A DNA stretch of 23,850 nt from Phialocephala subalpina (GCA_900073065.1 FJOG01000079.1:32676-56525); one strand, 5' to 3'. Shown: positions 9,543 through 19,837, numbered from the stretch's first letter. Notes: generated by a model not told the origin, from the sequence alone. Numbers and translations: made by a program.

Positions 9543-10199
9543 CTACCGAGTCTCAAGCTCTTCCGCATCCCTCAGCCCAATTCCAGCGCCTCCCTCCCCT
9601 TTACCTTCCAGATACACCTTCAAACTCTTAAACGCCTCGTCAAACCGCAGCTTAAACATCCCACTAGCCGTCCATCTCACCACCCACGCCGCCAAGCCAC
9701 CCATCTCAGTCCAAGCATCATACTCCGTCTCCCCATCTTTCTCTACAAATTGATGGGTTCTTCTACTCTGAATCAACCACAGCGACCATCCAGTCACTAT
9801 CCACACAAGCCGAAAACTTTTCTTCCCATCCTTTTCCTTGAACTCCTGGATTGAAGTAACTTCAAGATTGTTGAGTTGCTTGCCTTTCTCGAGAGCTGGG
9901 AGTGAGAGGTCGGTGCCTTTTGCGTGCACTGATTCGGTATATTTGCAGCCTGGGCAGAGGAAGTCGGAACGAGAGAAGAGGGATGAGAGTTCTGGGAAGA
10001 AGTCAGGTGAGATCTGGTCTGGCTTGAAATATATGCGTGCTGAGCGGTTGACGGTATTCCATGTGTCCCAAGTGTTTGTGTCGAGGATTGTGGTGAGGAC
10101 GGTGAGAGGTGAGGCCGCGATGGAGATGTTGTTGTGAGTTGTAGAGACAACTCTGAAGCTCGGAGGCTTTCTTTCTGGCATTCCGTCTGTTGCCATCAC
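9543..10199 (-). CDS. SRPBCC (START/Bet v1-like) family protein
   Basis: A single uninterrupted frame of 218 codons from the ATG at 10,199 to the TAG at 9,545-9,543. The pattern fits the SRPBCC superfamily of fungal polyketide-cyclase/dehydrase-like proteins, which have a hydrophobic cavity for small ligands. After about 25 residues comes the typical helix SPLTVLTTILDTNTWDTWN, then beta-strand-rich sequence (KSFRLVWIVTGWSLWLIQSR, with HQFVEK after it), ending in the long C-terminal helix with MFKLRFDEAFKSLKVYLEG. There is no signal peptide or membrane segment, so it is probably cytosolic. No stops, frameshifts or introns are present, so it looks functional although broken genes lie on both sides. 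Ligand and reaction cannot be inferred. Confidence 0.75.
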   Translation of the reverse strand: MMATDGMPERKPPSFRVVSTTHNNISIAASPLTVLTTILDTNTWDTWNTVNRSARIYFKPDQISPDFFPELSSLFSRSDFLCPGCKYTESVHAKGTDLSLPALEKGKQLNNLEVTSIQEFKEKDGKKSFRLVWIVTGWSLWLIQSRRTHQFVEKDGETEYDAWTEMGGLAAWVVRWTASGMFKLRFDEAFKSLKVYLEGKGEGGAGIGLRDAEELETR

Positions 10200-10264
10200 G
10201 CCGTTGATGGGGTAGAAAACTGGGGTAGGATGGTATGGCGTTGTGCGGGGTGGTGGAGGAAGTG

Positions 10265-10272
10265 TTATTTAA
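10265..10272 (-). promoter_or_regulatory. Possible TATA-like element of the SRPBCC gene
   Basis: On the minus strand TTAAATAA lies 65 bases before the start codon at 10,199. It is the only AT-rich core-promoter-like word in that leader, so the call rests on position alone. Confidence 0.25.
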
Positions 10273-10928
10273 GAGAGATGAAATTGTCGTGTCAGACGTG
10301 CTTATTGCCAAGAAATCTCTCGAGGTCAGCACAACTTTGACTGGCCTCGTTGAGTAGCTCCAGACAGCAGCGTGTAGTTAGGACAGAAAGGGGTAGAGTT
10401 AAGAAATATTGGGAAGAGATTTGGGACAGGCTGGGCAGTTCAGCTTCTTGCTGCTTCTACCCTGTTAGATATATCGACCGAACACTGTTCATGATGTTAG
10501 TCTTACCGTCTTACTGCAGCTTTATCTACGATCTGGATTAGATCATAGATTATCCCAACCCTTGCGGCAAACCCTGCCACCCTGGGAACTTACGTAAGCA
10601 CATTCAAGATTTCACAATTCCTTTCACCCACTTGTGGCGCTGTTGAAGTCTGTGTATGGTCCTTGAGTCTGTGGTCTCATAGTTTAATCGATATCGCCCC
10701 GCCCTTCTCTACCCTCCTTGTACCATCCCACGTTGCTGCAGGATTAAGCATATCAAACTATGAGAGGACGATTCCACAGTTGGCTGCAAGCTTCTCTTGC
10801 TTGATAGCATTAGGTCTCACCTCCCGGGAGGTGGAGCCGAGCTGGCGACCATTGCTTCGGGCTTTCGGGCTGGCCGTGATTTGGAGCTTGGTCCTTTTCC
10901 AACCTCATTAGCGCGCGGGCTTTCGAAG
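10273..10928. other. Region between SRPBCC gene and HET relic, no gene seen
   Basis: Small overlapping frames on both strands, none with a recognisable domain. A plus-strand frame from 10,797 runs into the HET relic and could include its degraded upstream part. Confidence 0.4.
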
Positions 10929-11120
10929 TACGTAGAAGTTTGGGAGCTCTTCTCCGCCTATCTGCGCAGACAAGGATCAGTTTCCTGTCACGGGTAAGCC
11001 TACAAGCTGCGCTATCACGTCTTCGAGATCGCTCTCTTGAACGAATTATATGGGTAGATGCCGTTTGCATCAACCCAGAGGAGCAGGGTCGATAGGTTCA
11101 GCTTGTGGAGAAGATTTCGG
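10929..11120 (+). pseudogene. HET (heterokaryon incompatibility) domain fragment
   Basis: HET domains trigger cell death when genetically different hyphae fuse. Here only a core fragment remains. The clear part, in the frame of 10,994, reads SLQAALSRLRDRSLERIIWV then DAVCINPEE, matching the family pattern of a leading helix, W-[IV]-D-A-[IV]-C-I-N and a downstream QV motif. A TAG at 11,093-11,095 stands where a Gln is expected (followed by VQLVEKIS), consistent with CAG to TAG. The preceding portion (YVEVWELF...SVSCHG, about 10,929-10,994) is in another frame, so there is also a frameshift. Recognisable homology stops where a 35-bp tandem repeat begins, and the first transposon follows at once. 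Confidence 0.75.
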
Positions 11121-11172
11121 TCGTATCCGTATAGTTAGCCACTCAATGACATATCTCGTATCCGTCTAGTTA
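11121..11172. repeat. 35-bp tandem repeat, second copy split by element A
   Basis: Copy 1 is 11,121-11,155 (starts TCGTATCCGT, contains GCCACTCAATGAC). Copy 2 starts identically at 11,156 but breaks at 11,172, where transposon A begins. Its remaining 18 bases (GCCACTTAATGACGTATC) lie at 20,259-20,276 beyond the transposon. Removing A and one TA rebuilds a full second 35-bp copy differing from copy 1 at only a few positions. Confidence 0.85.
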
Positions 11173-11203
11173 TAGTCCGTGCCCTAAAGTTCCCGTAATT
11201 TTT
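11173..11203 (+). repeat. Element A left terminal inverted repeat
   Basis: Starts TAGTCCGTGCCCTAAAG. It matches the reverse complement of 20,226-20,256 with three mismatches in 31 positions, two of them C/T or A/G. Confidence 0.9.
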
Positions 11204-11262
11204 AATTTAAAAGCGCGTTTTTTCGCGAAGCGCGTTCCTCCTCTTTCTTTAAACATTATAAT

Positions 11263-12162
11263 ATGCCACTAGAACATATTCCTCTTGGGCCTATAAATGG
11301 TAATCTTTTTCCAAAGAAAGTATTTACTGAGTTTAAAAGAAGCTAAATTATTAGTATATATAATAATAGCGCAATTAAAGCTATAATTTAATGGTTTTAT
11401 TCTCATTTATATATAAGCGTTAGCAATACGATCAAAAAAAAGGCATTACGCGATAATAGGTACTTTTTGCCTCGAATCGATTAATTAAAGTATTATTTAA
11501 ACGCTAAAGAATAATTTGTATTATAATATATTCGTCGCTTTCCCAAGGATTCTTATACTAAAGTTATAAAAGCCTACGCAATTACTTTTAAAAGGAAAAT
11601 TATTAAGAAGATTTTAAAAGAATATAAAATTAAGAATTAGAAGTATAAACGACGATTATTTCTTATTCAAAAGAATATTAATAAGTGATTTACTTAGTGT
11701 TTTGCGTATTAGTATTTAAATGCAAAGGAATAAGGAATATATATATGAAGTGATAAATACTCTTATAAGTGAAAGCGGGGGAAATAGGATAAATAGTACT
11801 TTTGAATATCGATAGAAAAATAATAATTAAAAATAGTTTAAATTTACGGAACGAATAAGAATATAAAAGTTATAATTTAAGTATACTTTTAAAACCTCGG
11901 GCGATTTAATCTTTATATTATAAACCGGGATTTTAAGAGCTAAAAATATAAATATTCCGCTAATTTTTATATCGAGGTTTTAAACGTAGAATTTACTTTA
12001 ATTTACGAAAAACTCGATTTAAAATATTTATTTATATAAGATAATATCTTTATTTATTATACTAAGAAAATCAAGGCTTAATTCGCTACCAAAGGGATTA
12101 TATAACTTATGGACTAGCCTTTTTACTCCCTTAATTTGAATTTAATCGAGTATATTTAATAG
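11263..12162 (+). pseudogene. Element A transposase, N-terminal and catalytic part
   Basis: From the ATG at 11,263 one frame stays readable for over 400 bases if stops are read through. They fall at positions expected for Gln or Trp, as when CAA, CAG or TGG become stops by C-to-T or G-to-A change. The N-terminal helix-turn-helix reads EFKRS-x-IISIYNNSAIKAI, and later RRFPKDSYTKVIKAYAI. Near 12,030-12,080 QDN-type sequence (DNIFIYYTKKIKA) marks the second catalytic Asp. SLNLNLIEYI at about 12,130-12,155 corresponds to the family's SPDLNPIE box, with the catalytic Glu at 12,148-12,150. Element B interrupts the gene 12 bases later. It is inactive. Confidence 0.85.
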
Positions 12163-12164
12163 TA

Positions 12165-12194
12165 TAATCAGGTCGGAGTAAAACTCGTCACGTG
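12165..12194 (+). repeat. Element B left terminal inverted repeat
   Basis: TAATCAGGTCGG followed by AAAACTCGTCACGTG after a three-base variable patch. It pairs with 19,838-19,867. Confidence 0.88.
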
Positions 12195-12279
12195 CTATAA
12201 GTATACCCCTCACCTAAAAACAAACAACTTTTCCATTCTCTTATGAAAACTGGCTTAATTAAGCTCAAAATGAAGCTAT

Positions 12280-13173
12280 TTAGTACTTAGTTGCTCCCCT
12301 ACCATTCTTAAAGCAAGCTCTATATCTTTTTGGCATAGAATCACATAATTTTAAAAGGAAATCTCCGCTTATTTGCTCCTATTCTTCTCTTATAACTACA
12401 ATGAAATCCACTCTATTTCTAGCCCTATACTTCCGTTTGGCGATTACGTCTTTAATCCTCTTCTATACATTCTCAATAAGATTGAGATCAAGAGACTATA
12501 AAGTGTATAGTATCATTCTAATCCCTTTATTTGCCAAATACCTCTTAACAATATTAGCTTTATATTACTTCGCGCCATTTTCTATAAACACAACCTCATT
12601 TCCATATATCCTTTCTATTCTTTTGTAAAATAGAATCATATATTTTTGGAGTACCCATTTATACCGCACGGCGTTCATATTCTCTCCTTTCGGGAGAATA
12701 TAAAGTGCGCTAAACTAATCTCCACAAAAACAACCCTATACTCCTACTATTTCTCGTCCACTCTTAAAAGTAGACCTCAAATTCTTATCCGCATACTCCT
12801 CATCTCTACTCGGCCCTCTAATCACAAAGAATGTAGTCTAGTCTTCTCTTATCTCCAAAGTAACTTCATTACTCCAAATCACTGCTCTTAAGTTCCTTTT
12901 CCGCTTGAGTTCTTCTCTACAATGGATTCTTCGCTTCTTTTTGTGAAGAGGACTTAAGTAAGGCTTCTTGCGAGGGCGGCGCTTAACTTTTCTATATCGT
13001 TTGAGGATTTAAGAGACCGTATGGTAGTTAAGTCTCTTGCCCGATTTAGACGGCGTTGCAAGCGCTTTTAGGGTTATCTTTGGCTCAAATATAGCAATGC
13101 GTACTAAAGCTCTTTCGGCTCTAACTGAGAGTATCTTTTTTGCTCCGCTTCCGGGCTTTCTTGCAAGAGTAGA
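12280..13173 (-). pseudogene. Element B transposase, DDE catalytic part
   Basis: The minus-strand frame continues from the N-terminal part on the other side of element C. About 298 codons contain only a few TAG/TAA/TGA stops, mostly at Trp or Gln positions. The first catalytic position reads WSNEVT where the family has WSDE (codon 12,868-12,870). The second reads IENGAK where DGA is expected (12,577-12,579). The third, DLNLIENV, keeps Glu (12,472-12,474). Both Asp-to-Asn changes are GAT-to-AAT transitions. The C-terminus ends GRGATKY with a natural stop at 12,282-12,280. It is catalytically dead as written. Confidence 0.85.
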
Positions 13174-13424
13174 TGTTGGAACGTCCGGGGGTCATCATCA
13201 AGCACTAAGATCTTAGTCTGGTGTCAATGAATATATTCTCTCTCTGTTTTTGGTCTCTCCCCCCCTCTCCCTCCAGAAGGGGCACCTAGCTACCTATATA
13301 ACCTAAGGAAATGATACTGAGACACTGGTTGTCAGAGGGATAGAGGTCAAAGCTCCACCCCTTTATCCACCCCTAAATCCACCCTTTTATCCCACCGCTA
13401 AGCGATCACATGATTATACCGACA
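13174..13424 (-). repeat. Element C 3' LTR
   Basis: 251 bp, aligned without gaps to the other LTR, with 14 differences by eye, all transitions. On the plus strand it starts TGTTGGAACGTCC and ends ATACCGACA. Confidence 0.93.
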
Positions 13425-13809
13425 CTAGTAACTCTTTCTTTGGAAGGAGACACTCCTTTTAACTAGTAAACTATAGCTAAGGAAAGTATTATCGTAGCTA
13501 CAAACATATTACTACGTAAGTGAATATTATAAGGAAAATTAACCGGAAACTACTCGCGGTCACGCGTATTACTACCTGACCGTTTAGGCTAAAAATGGGG
13601 GAAATCCCCTATCCGCGGAGTTAACGAACTCTAAGCTAATTAGAGCTCGCGCATCGAGAAACACCAAAACATCGAAAAACACTAAAAATATGTTCACCTC
13701 CGCGCTTTACTTTCTTTAACGACCGCGCTTCTCTTCCTTCTCGTCTTTGCCAGTTAATTCCTGCACCTTAGGACGCTATACCCACCTTTGTATCTTGACG
13801 CTAAAGTAA

Positions 13810-14310
13810 TTAGTGCTAATGAGCAACTCAAGTGATTTATTGGCGGTAAACTTAGTCATAGCATCGGCCGGGTTACTATTACTAGTAATCCATCGAATCT
13901 CCGAGAGTTCTCTGCGTTCGTATGATTATTTAATAGCTATAATATCGATCATTAGGCGCTTCTCCTTGGTAGTGCTAAGCTTAACCATACATTCGTAGAG
14001 CGAGAACAAATCGGTGCAAATAACCGTAGGGATAGGGCCTATTCCCAGCTGCTCTATAATAAGATTGAAGGTAATAGAAATCGATATCGCTATATCGATC
14101 CCTACTGTTATCGCGTATAGTTCTGAAGCTAAAACTACACGCGTAACCCTCTTGCACTTAGTTAAGCTCCAGTGCAAGACATTTCCCGTTAAGTCGAACT
14201 CTTTATCGCTGCGCTCCTCATTTCCTAGTATAGCGACGTATTCGATCTAAGAGCTATAATTTGCGTTTATAGCGAACGAATTATCTACAAAGACGAATAA
14301 CTTTACAGAC
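13810..14310 (-). pseudogene. Element C RNase H relic
   Basis: The pol C-terminus is readable in one frame apart from a few stops: FVFVDNSFAINANYSSQIEY, VLHWSLTKCKRVTRVVLASE, ICTDLFSLYECMVKL, LMIDIIAIK and, at the end, SNPADAMTK. These match the copia RNase H order and the typical tail of the polyprotein. The rest down to the 3' LTR (13,425-13,809) is untranslated. Confidence 0.8.
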
Positions 14311-14558
14311 GATAAGTCTACGCATATAAATCGAAGCCCTCGGTCGAGGTTATCTATCTGCTACTGCAAACGCTTATTGAGAGCTATAACTTGCTCTCGT
14401 CCGGGGTCTTAGTGCTGAGCTGCTACGGACATATCGAACGCAGCCTCCGGTTGACAAATTGTGCCTATATATACTCCTCGGGCGCGTTGCTCGAGGTAGG
14501 CTTGCTTGAATTCGTCCGATTTAGGGTCAATAAGGGTCAAACGTTTTCCTTGTCCTTT

Positions 14559-15491
14559 CTAGAGCAAAGTGATATTAAGGCCACTCCCGTCTATCACTAG
14601 TTTGCACCTATTAAATATTAATGGAGTATCCCGCGCTAGAGATTCTATAGGCTTAGCCATTAGTTTGGCCTTCCCTAGCTCAGTATGCTCCAATTCCACG
14701 AACGCGTCATCTCCCAAAATGAGTGTGTCGTCCGTTTGCATAATTACTATTCCGAATAGGCCGTCTTTGTTCCGAGTAACTAGTAGGCACGGGTCGAACG
14801 TCGACGTTTCCATTGAGAGTCTATCTCTATAGTGATTGCTATAAGTGCCATACCAATGCATGCCTACTTCCGGAACTCTATAGAGTGGCTTAATAACCTT
14901 GAAAATAATGCCCGGTGGCAATTTATGGGTCATCTCCTTCGGGGGTCTTGCAAATATAACGCGTACTAGTGGGGTTGTTGACTGCACGTAGGCTTGAGTG
15001 ATATCTCTTAAGTGGAGGTTAATCCCTCTGCTCCTGAGTAACGGGGCTAAAACAACGACAATTCGTTGGCTAACTCACTAGATAATCGGTAATTGCGTGA
15101 GCACTGTTTTCTTGCCTTCGTCGTTAAATGCTTAAATCACTAAGCAAGATTTCTCGTAGGGTGTTACGGTCCCTATGCCCTTAACTTCATCAATTAGTCT
15201 CGAACTAAAGATCCGTTAGTTACCGATTTCCTTGGAGTTACTAAAGATTAACTTAAATACTCCTTTTACTAGTAGTCCATTGATCTCCTTTCTCCGGGAA
15301 ATTGCAAACGGCTCGCCGAGAGTAGTAATAATGCCTTTAACGCGTAGCTCGATCGATATTTGCTTATCTCGAGTTTCCTTCTCGGTTAAAAAGTTTTCGA
15401 TCGTCTCTGGGCTTACGCTACTATTCGTAAAGAGCGTCATAAAAATATAATCGTTCGAGTCGAGAACAAAAGATGGGATTTCCACTACCAT
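14559..15491 (-). pseudogene. Element C reverse transcriptase relic
   Basis: The start of the domain is readable at 15,491-15,216 (ISRRKEINGLLVKGVFKL). The central palm at 14,987-14,559 reads KPLYRVPEVGMHWYGTY, then STFDPCLLVTRNKDGL and IVIMQTDDTLILGD, with the two catalytic Asp of the DD box retained as QTDD (about 14,720-14,745). Frames between the pieces are broken. QTDD is the form I expect in fungal copia elements in place of YVDD. Confidence 0.85.
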
Positions 15492-15899
15492 TCGAGAGTT
15501 TCTTATAGTGGGTTAGATTTCTCCCGTCGGGCGGAGTAAATCGAGAACGCTTTTCGCGTTTATAATAAGTTGCCCGTTTGTTAATCTTGAGTTTCGTCGT
15601 AATGTTTCTAGCTCTCGCGTAATATCCTTTAGCACGTTTTCTATTGATAAGAGATCTTCCGGTCGATTGTTATTATTTGCTTGATTAGGGTCCTTGTGAA
15701 ATGGTTTTATAGCCGTACTCCGGAAGCTTCTGAGTCTATTGAGTAGTTAAATCTGGCAAGTCTCTCTATCCATCGCTAGTAGCGTGAATAGTCCTTACTA
15801 CCCTTTGCTTTCTCTCTATATAAGCACGTTTAAGTTAATGGGTAAATTTGCTAAGTGGCTAGTCCGGGGACCATTTCTTATTCGCAAAGCGTCCGTGAT

Positions 15900-16700
15900 T
15901 TGGCGGGCTGCGTAATACTCGCGGACTGCCGTCATAGCATTTCTTATAGCCTCTGCTCGGGCTGCAATTAATGCGATTAAGGCATCCCATTATAATATGC
16001 GGGGAAACGCTCCAAAAACGAGAAGTATAAGCACGATACCGTCGGGGCCAACGGTATTATTCACGGCTTTAATTGCTATTTGCAATTTCTCCTCCTTCGA
16101 AAGATCAAGTAACTCTTTTAGTAGAATATTATACGCACGTCTAAGTGGCATATAGTAGCGTTTTACGAGTCCGATAGAGTTATATGCTTTAATCGGCATT
16201 TATTTCGTCTTAATGTTTATAACTTTAGCGTTATCTCGGAATTCTTTGGAGTTAAAGTTCGTTCCGGGGTCATGAATTGCAAACGCTAGTAGTCCGAGGT
16301 AAATATTAATCTAATATACTCGAAAAGCGTTCTAGGCCTCCTTAGCTAACATATCCTTAAGAAATCTAACGGCTTGAAATACGGTTGCCTCGTTTACGAC
16401 TTGTAGCATCGCTTTACTATCGAGCTATAAAACGTCCAAGTAAACCGAATAGTTAAATTCGTGATTATTTCGCAGTGTGAACTTAAAACGTCCTAGAGAT
16501 TTGCCATTAATTTGATATTGCTAGCAATACTTTATTATCCTCTTAATCTCATTAAAATTTGCGTTATAACCTCCACGTTCGAGGACTCTCATGAATCGTA
16601 CTACCGATGGGTGTCTAAAGCGTTTATACAATCGTCGTAGTTCTATTTCGGTCAAGTGACACGCGTTGGCCTCTATAATCGTAGCTTCCTAGTTCGTATA
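15900..16700 (-). pseudogene. Element C integrase relic
   Basis: The zinc-binding domain is seen as LTEIELRRLYKRFRHPSVVR, with the first His replaced by Tyr. The catalytic core keeps YLDV-like and HDPGTNF (second Asp) segments. The third catalytic residue, in SIGLVKRYYMPLRRAY, is Lys (16,163-16,161) where copia integrases have Glu in VERYH. GAA to AAA and CAT/CAC to TAT/TAC fit transition-type decay. Confidence 0.8.
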
Positions 16701-16880
16701 GACTAGGCTCTTTAGTGGGTCTAAAAGCATCCACGGGTATCCGAATGCCCTGACAATAGGCGTGCGCGCGTTGCTTTAAATAAGCACGTTATCGAGATTA
16801 TCGAATTTGACACGTAGTCTATTTATGTCTCGAAAACAAAGTAAAAACGGCACGTCAACTGGCACTACGTGAAACGTGAT

Positions 16881-17120
16881 CTAGCCAATTAATGTCTTGA
16901 TATTGATAGTACCGAGTGATAAAGTTTGTCCAATTTCGAACTTGATAATAGCTTCTCCGGCTCGTGATTTGTTTAGCTTAACGTCTCGAACTCGTTGAAG
17001 GGCTAAGAATTGGCCTTCTCCGGCTGTCGAGCGTTGAGCTGCTCCGGTGTCGATCATAATGCCCATGAAAACACTTAATGAGTATCGAGTGGTTAAAAAC
17101 GTCTCCGTATCCGTATGCAC
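16881..17120 (-). pseudogene. Element C protease domain relic
   Basis: The aspartic protease motif is readable as MIDTGAAQRST (about 17,057-17,030) inside an 80-codon frame. The D-T-G-A active-site signature is retained. Neighbouring sequence continues into the pre-integrase segment with stops. Confidence 0.8.
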
Positions 17121-17429
17121 TGTCGGTAGTACTGGGTGTATTATAGTCTTCGCGAACGCATGGAAAATTGACTGCTAATTAAGCAACTCGATGGTCTTAA
17201 TTCTATCGATCGTACTATGAGATATCGTGAGGAAGTGGTCCGATTATGTGACATAGCTTCTCGATGAGCTAATTGCCTCCGCAAGCTCGTCGACGAATTG
17301 CTCGTAATCTTCTGTAGCGTTTGGCTCGAGTCCTTCGAATTTAGTGATATATTAGATCATTTTATTCGTGTTTTTATCGGGGGGGTCTCGTGATCTCTTA
17401 AAGACTGCATATGCTTTCTGCTTCTCCTC

Positions 17430-18633
17430 TGGAGTATACTAAGTACTCTAATAATTCGGTTTCTTACATATAAAACATTTTTGTTTAGTTTATCTCGTCC
17501 TCTAGGCACTGCGGGTAGAGCGGTCTCCGTACTGTATGCTTTTCCCAAAGTATTTCCGGTTTGCCAAGAACATTTCGTCTTCTCCGTCTCGCGTCTTTCT
17601 CTCGATCGAGTAGACTCCAGAGCTTGATTTGACTTCTGCCTTAAGTGCTAAAGCTGTCCGTACGTCTTCACATGCGGACTAGAAGTTTCCTAATGGTCTA
17701 AGAAGTGCGTAATAGCATTCCGGTGCGTCTCGGCAAGCGTAGTAAATCTTGTCTCAAATAGTGGTTTCCGAGTGTATCTCGCCGCGTAAACTAAGTTGTT
17801 TATCGATCAGCTCGCGTCTCAAGATCTCAAAACACTCCAAAATCGTCTTATCGGGGTTCTGAGATTGTACCATAGTGAGAGTAATCGTGTTCCACCAATT
17901 GAGTATTCGATTTCGGCGCTCTTCGGTCTCAAAGTTCGATCTTATGATTTTAACTATCTTATCAAAAGAAAGGTCTTTCCCAGCGAGTTTCTAGTAGTAG
18001 AACTCATTAGCCTCGCCAGCAAGTATAGTCGAAAACGCGTCGCGATACTCCTTTGGTTTGACGCCTACTTTAGGACATAAGTCCTTAAATACTCGAATAG
18101 ATATATCAAGTGAGTTTTCCCCTCTATAGTATTTGAGTTTCTCGCTATAAATCTTTATTAGAGTAGCGAGTCCTCGTCCGAATCCGTTCGCTGGCTATAG
18201 GGGTTGAAGTGATGGAATCTCTGGCACTTTCTCAACTTCTGGTGATGTCGGCTCGTTTGGTGATATCGATAGTAGTGGGGTTAGCGTTAAATATCGGGGT
18301 TCTGGGGTCGGGCCGGGCGGTAGAGTCTTATTGGGTGTAGGAGAGTACTCGGAGGGTGTCGTACGCTCCGCAGGGGTTATATCAGCAGGTGGTTATCGTT
18401 ATCGTTCGGGCTATTGCTGAGGTTTTTTCATGTGGTAATCTCTGCATGATCAGTAGTCCCAGCAGAGCTTAGTAATCCCTGACTTTGTCGAAATCCCTAT
18501 TCCTGAATGCTCTGTCTATAAGCATTCGATTCCTCCTTTTTGTTTCGATCGGGTCAATTGTATTTCTCCACGAGTTAAATCCTCTTAATGTGCTTATCTT
18601 CTCGATTTCCCACTTAGGCTATTCTAATGGCAT
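17430..18633 (-). pseudogene. Element C gag relic with zinc knuckle
   Basis: A probable start at 18,633 (MPLE-x-PKWEIEK) leads into a Pro-rich stretch (TPAERTTPSEYSPTPNK). After a frame change comes the copia gag body: LIKIYSEKLKYYRGEN, FKDLCPKVGVKP, SFDKIVKIIRSNFETEERR and DKIYYACRDAPE. The zinc knuckle follows at about 17,440-17,480 as KCFICKKPN, with later Cys/His positions replaced. Several TAG codons stand at expected Trp positions. It would have formed the particle coat; it is inactive. Confidence 0.8.
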
Positions 18634-19318
18634 TATACTCTAAACAAACATCTCTAGTATTTAAGATACTAATATATGTGACTATACCAAAGGGATATAA
18701 ACTCCATTCTTCCGAAGGAAATTCCGCAAATTAGTTCTTAAAGTTTATGTAATTTGCATAAATTGGCTTTCGTCCCAATTGGAATATGCCAATTTAAACT
18801 CCGCCCATAGAAAATTATCTCTTTCCTTTTATTCTGTGATTTCTTGAATCTAATCCCTTGTGTATTGTATCGGATCAAGGGGTAAGAAGGTTAATGATAA
18901 ATCTCCTCTCTAATTAGAGCTATGCTCTAAAAGGGTTTGGTCTTATTCGTTGAGAGTAATCTACTAGGTCGTATTGTGTTCGGCAGACATCGTGATTCGA
19001 CGAGTCTTCGTATTGGGCTCGTAAAGTTTATTCTTAGTGGATTCGAGCTTCGTAGGGTACTCGAAAAGTTATTTTCGGTGATAGCGAGCAAACTATAATT
19101 AAGTATTCGCTATCGATACGCGATAAAGCGTAAAATCAGATAGAGCGTGGGTTTATACTGCCGTAATAATCCTTTGATATTCTAGTTCTTTTGGAAGCCT
19201 AAAGGAATCGATTCTCTTCTTTTAGTATAATTTAACGACTTCCGAAAAATCCTTAGGTGCCTCTTCGATACTATCCTTATTGCTTTGTGGTCGAACGATT
19301 AAATTAACCACTAATTAG

Positions 19319-19569
19319 TGTTAGAACGTCCGGGGGTTATTATTAAGCACTAAGATCTTAGTCTAGTGTCAATGAATATATTCTCTCTCTGTTTTTGGTC
19401 TCTCCCCCCCTCTCCCTTTAGAAGGGGCACTTAGCTACCTATATAACCTAAGGAAATGATACTGAGACACTGGTTGTCAGAGGGATGGAGGTCAGAGCTC
19501 CACCCCTCCATCCACCCCTGAATCCACCCTTCTATCCCACCGCTAAGCGATCACATGATTATACCGACA
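19319..19569 (-). repeat. Element C 5' LTR
   Basis: 251 bp. On the plus strand it starts TGTTAGAACGTCC and ends ATACCGACA, followed directly by the GTAGA target duplication. It should hold the element's promoter. Confidence 0.93.
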
Positions 19570-19765
19570 GTAGAGCCATCGGTTTTGGCGTACCGGTGGA
19601 TAAAGGAGGAGACAATAGAGCGGGGTATCTTAGTTTTGTATGAAATCGCGGTAAGTCTATGTCCTTTATCTTTTAGCGTTAAAATCCGTTCCTTTTCACG
19701 CTTTGTGAGATGAGTATTCTTCTTCTTTAGAGAGACTCCTATGATTTGAAGTTTAAAAGGATTCT
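19570..19765 (-). pseudogene. Element B transposase, DNA-binding N-terminus
   Basis: About 60 clean codons read NTHLTKREKERILTLKDKGH, then TAISYKTKIPRSIVSSFIHRY, a helix-turn-helix of the Tc1/Fot type. Joined across element C at the GTAGA duplication, the frame continues as TDGSTLARKPGSG, the basic linker expected between the HTH and the DDE core. The initiator ATG is not certain because an in-frame TAG lies just upstream. Confidence 0.8.
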
Positions 19766-19837
19766 ATAAGAAAATAAGAGAGTTATTGTGTTTATGGTGG
19801 CGTATATAGGTTTCGGCTACATAAGCGAATGCAACGT

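Larger units (their letters stand above)
13174..19569 (-). mobile_element. Element C: Ty1/copia LTR retrotransposon, nested in B
   Basis: A 6,396-bp element on the minus strand with two 251-bp LTRs, TG...CA termini and a 5-bp target duplication GTAGA (13,169-13,173 and 19,570-19,574). Domain order from the right is gag with zinc knuckle, protease, integrase, reverse transcriptase, RNase H. Integrase before reverse transcriptase places it in the copia (Pseudoviridae-type) group. Many stops and frameshifts, mainly from transitions, make it non-functional. The leader from 18,634 to 19,318 is about 685 bases and shows no clear tRNA primer site. A purine-rich AAAGAAAGAG lies near the 3' LTR (about 13,430-13,445) as a weak polypurine tract. 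Confidence 0.92.

Noticed and set aside
12401..12891. Plus-strand open frames in element B
   Set aside because: They are antisense shadows of the transposase.
14014..15450. Plus-strand open frames in element C
   Set aside because: Antisense of the reverse transcriptase and RNase H frames.
19290..19318. Primer-binding site next to the 5' LTR of element C
   Set aside because: A TGGTTAA tract lies 8 bases inside the LTR edge but does not match a tRNA 3' end well enough to name.
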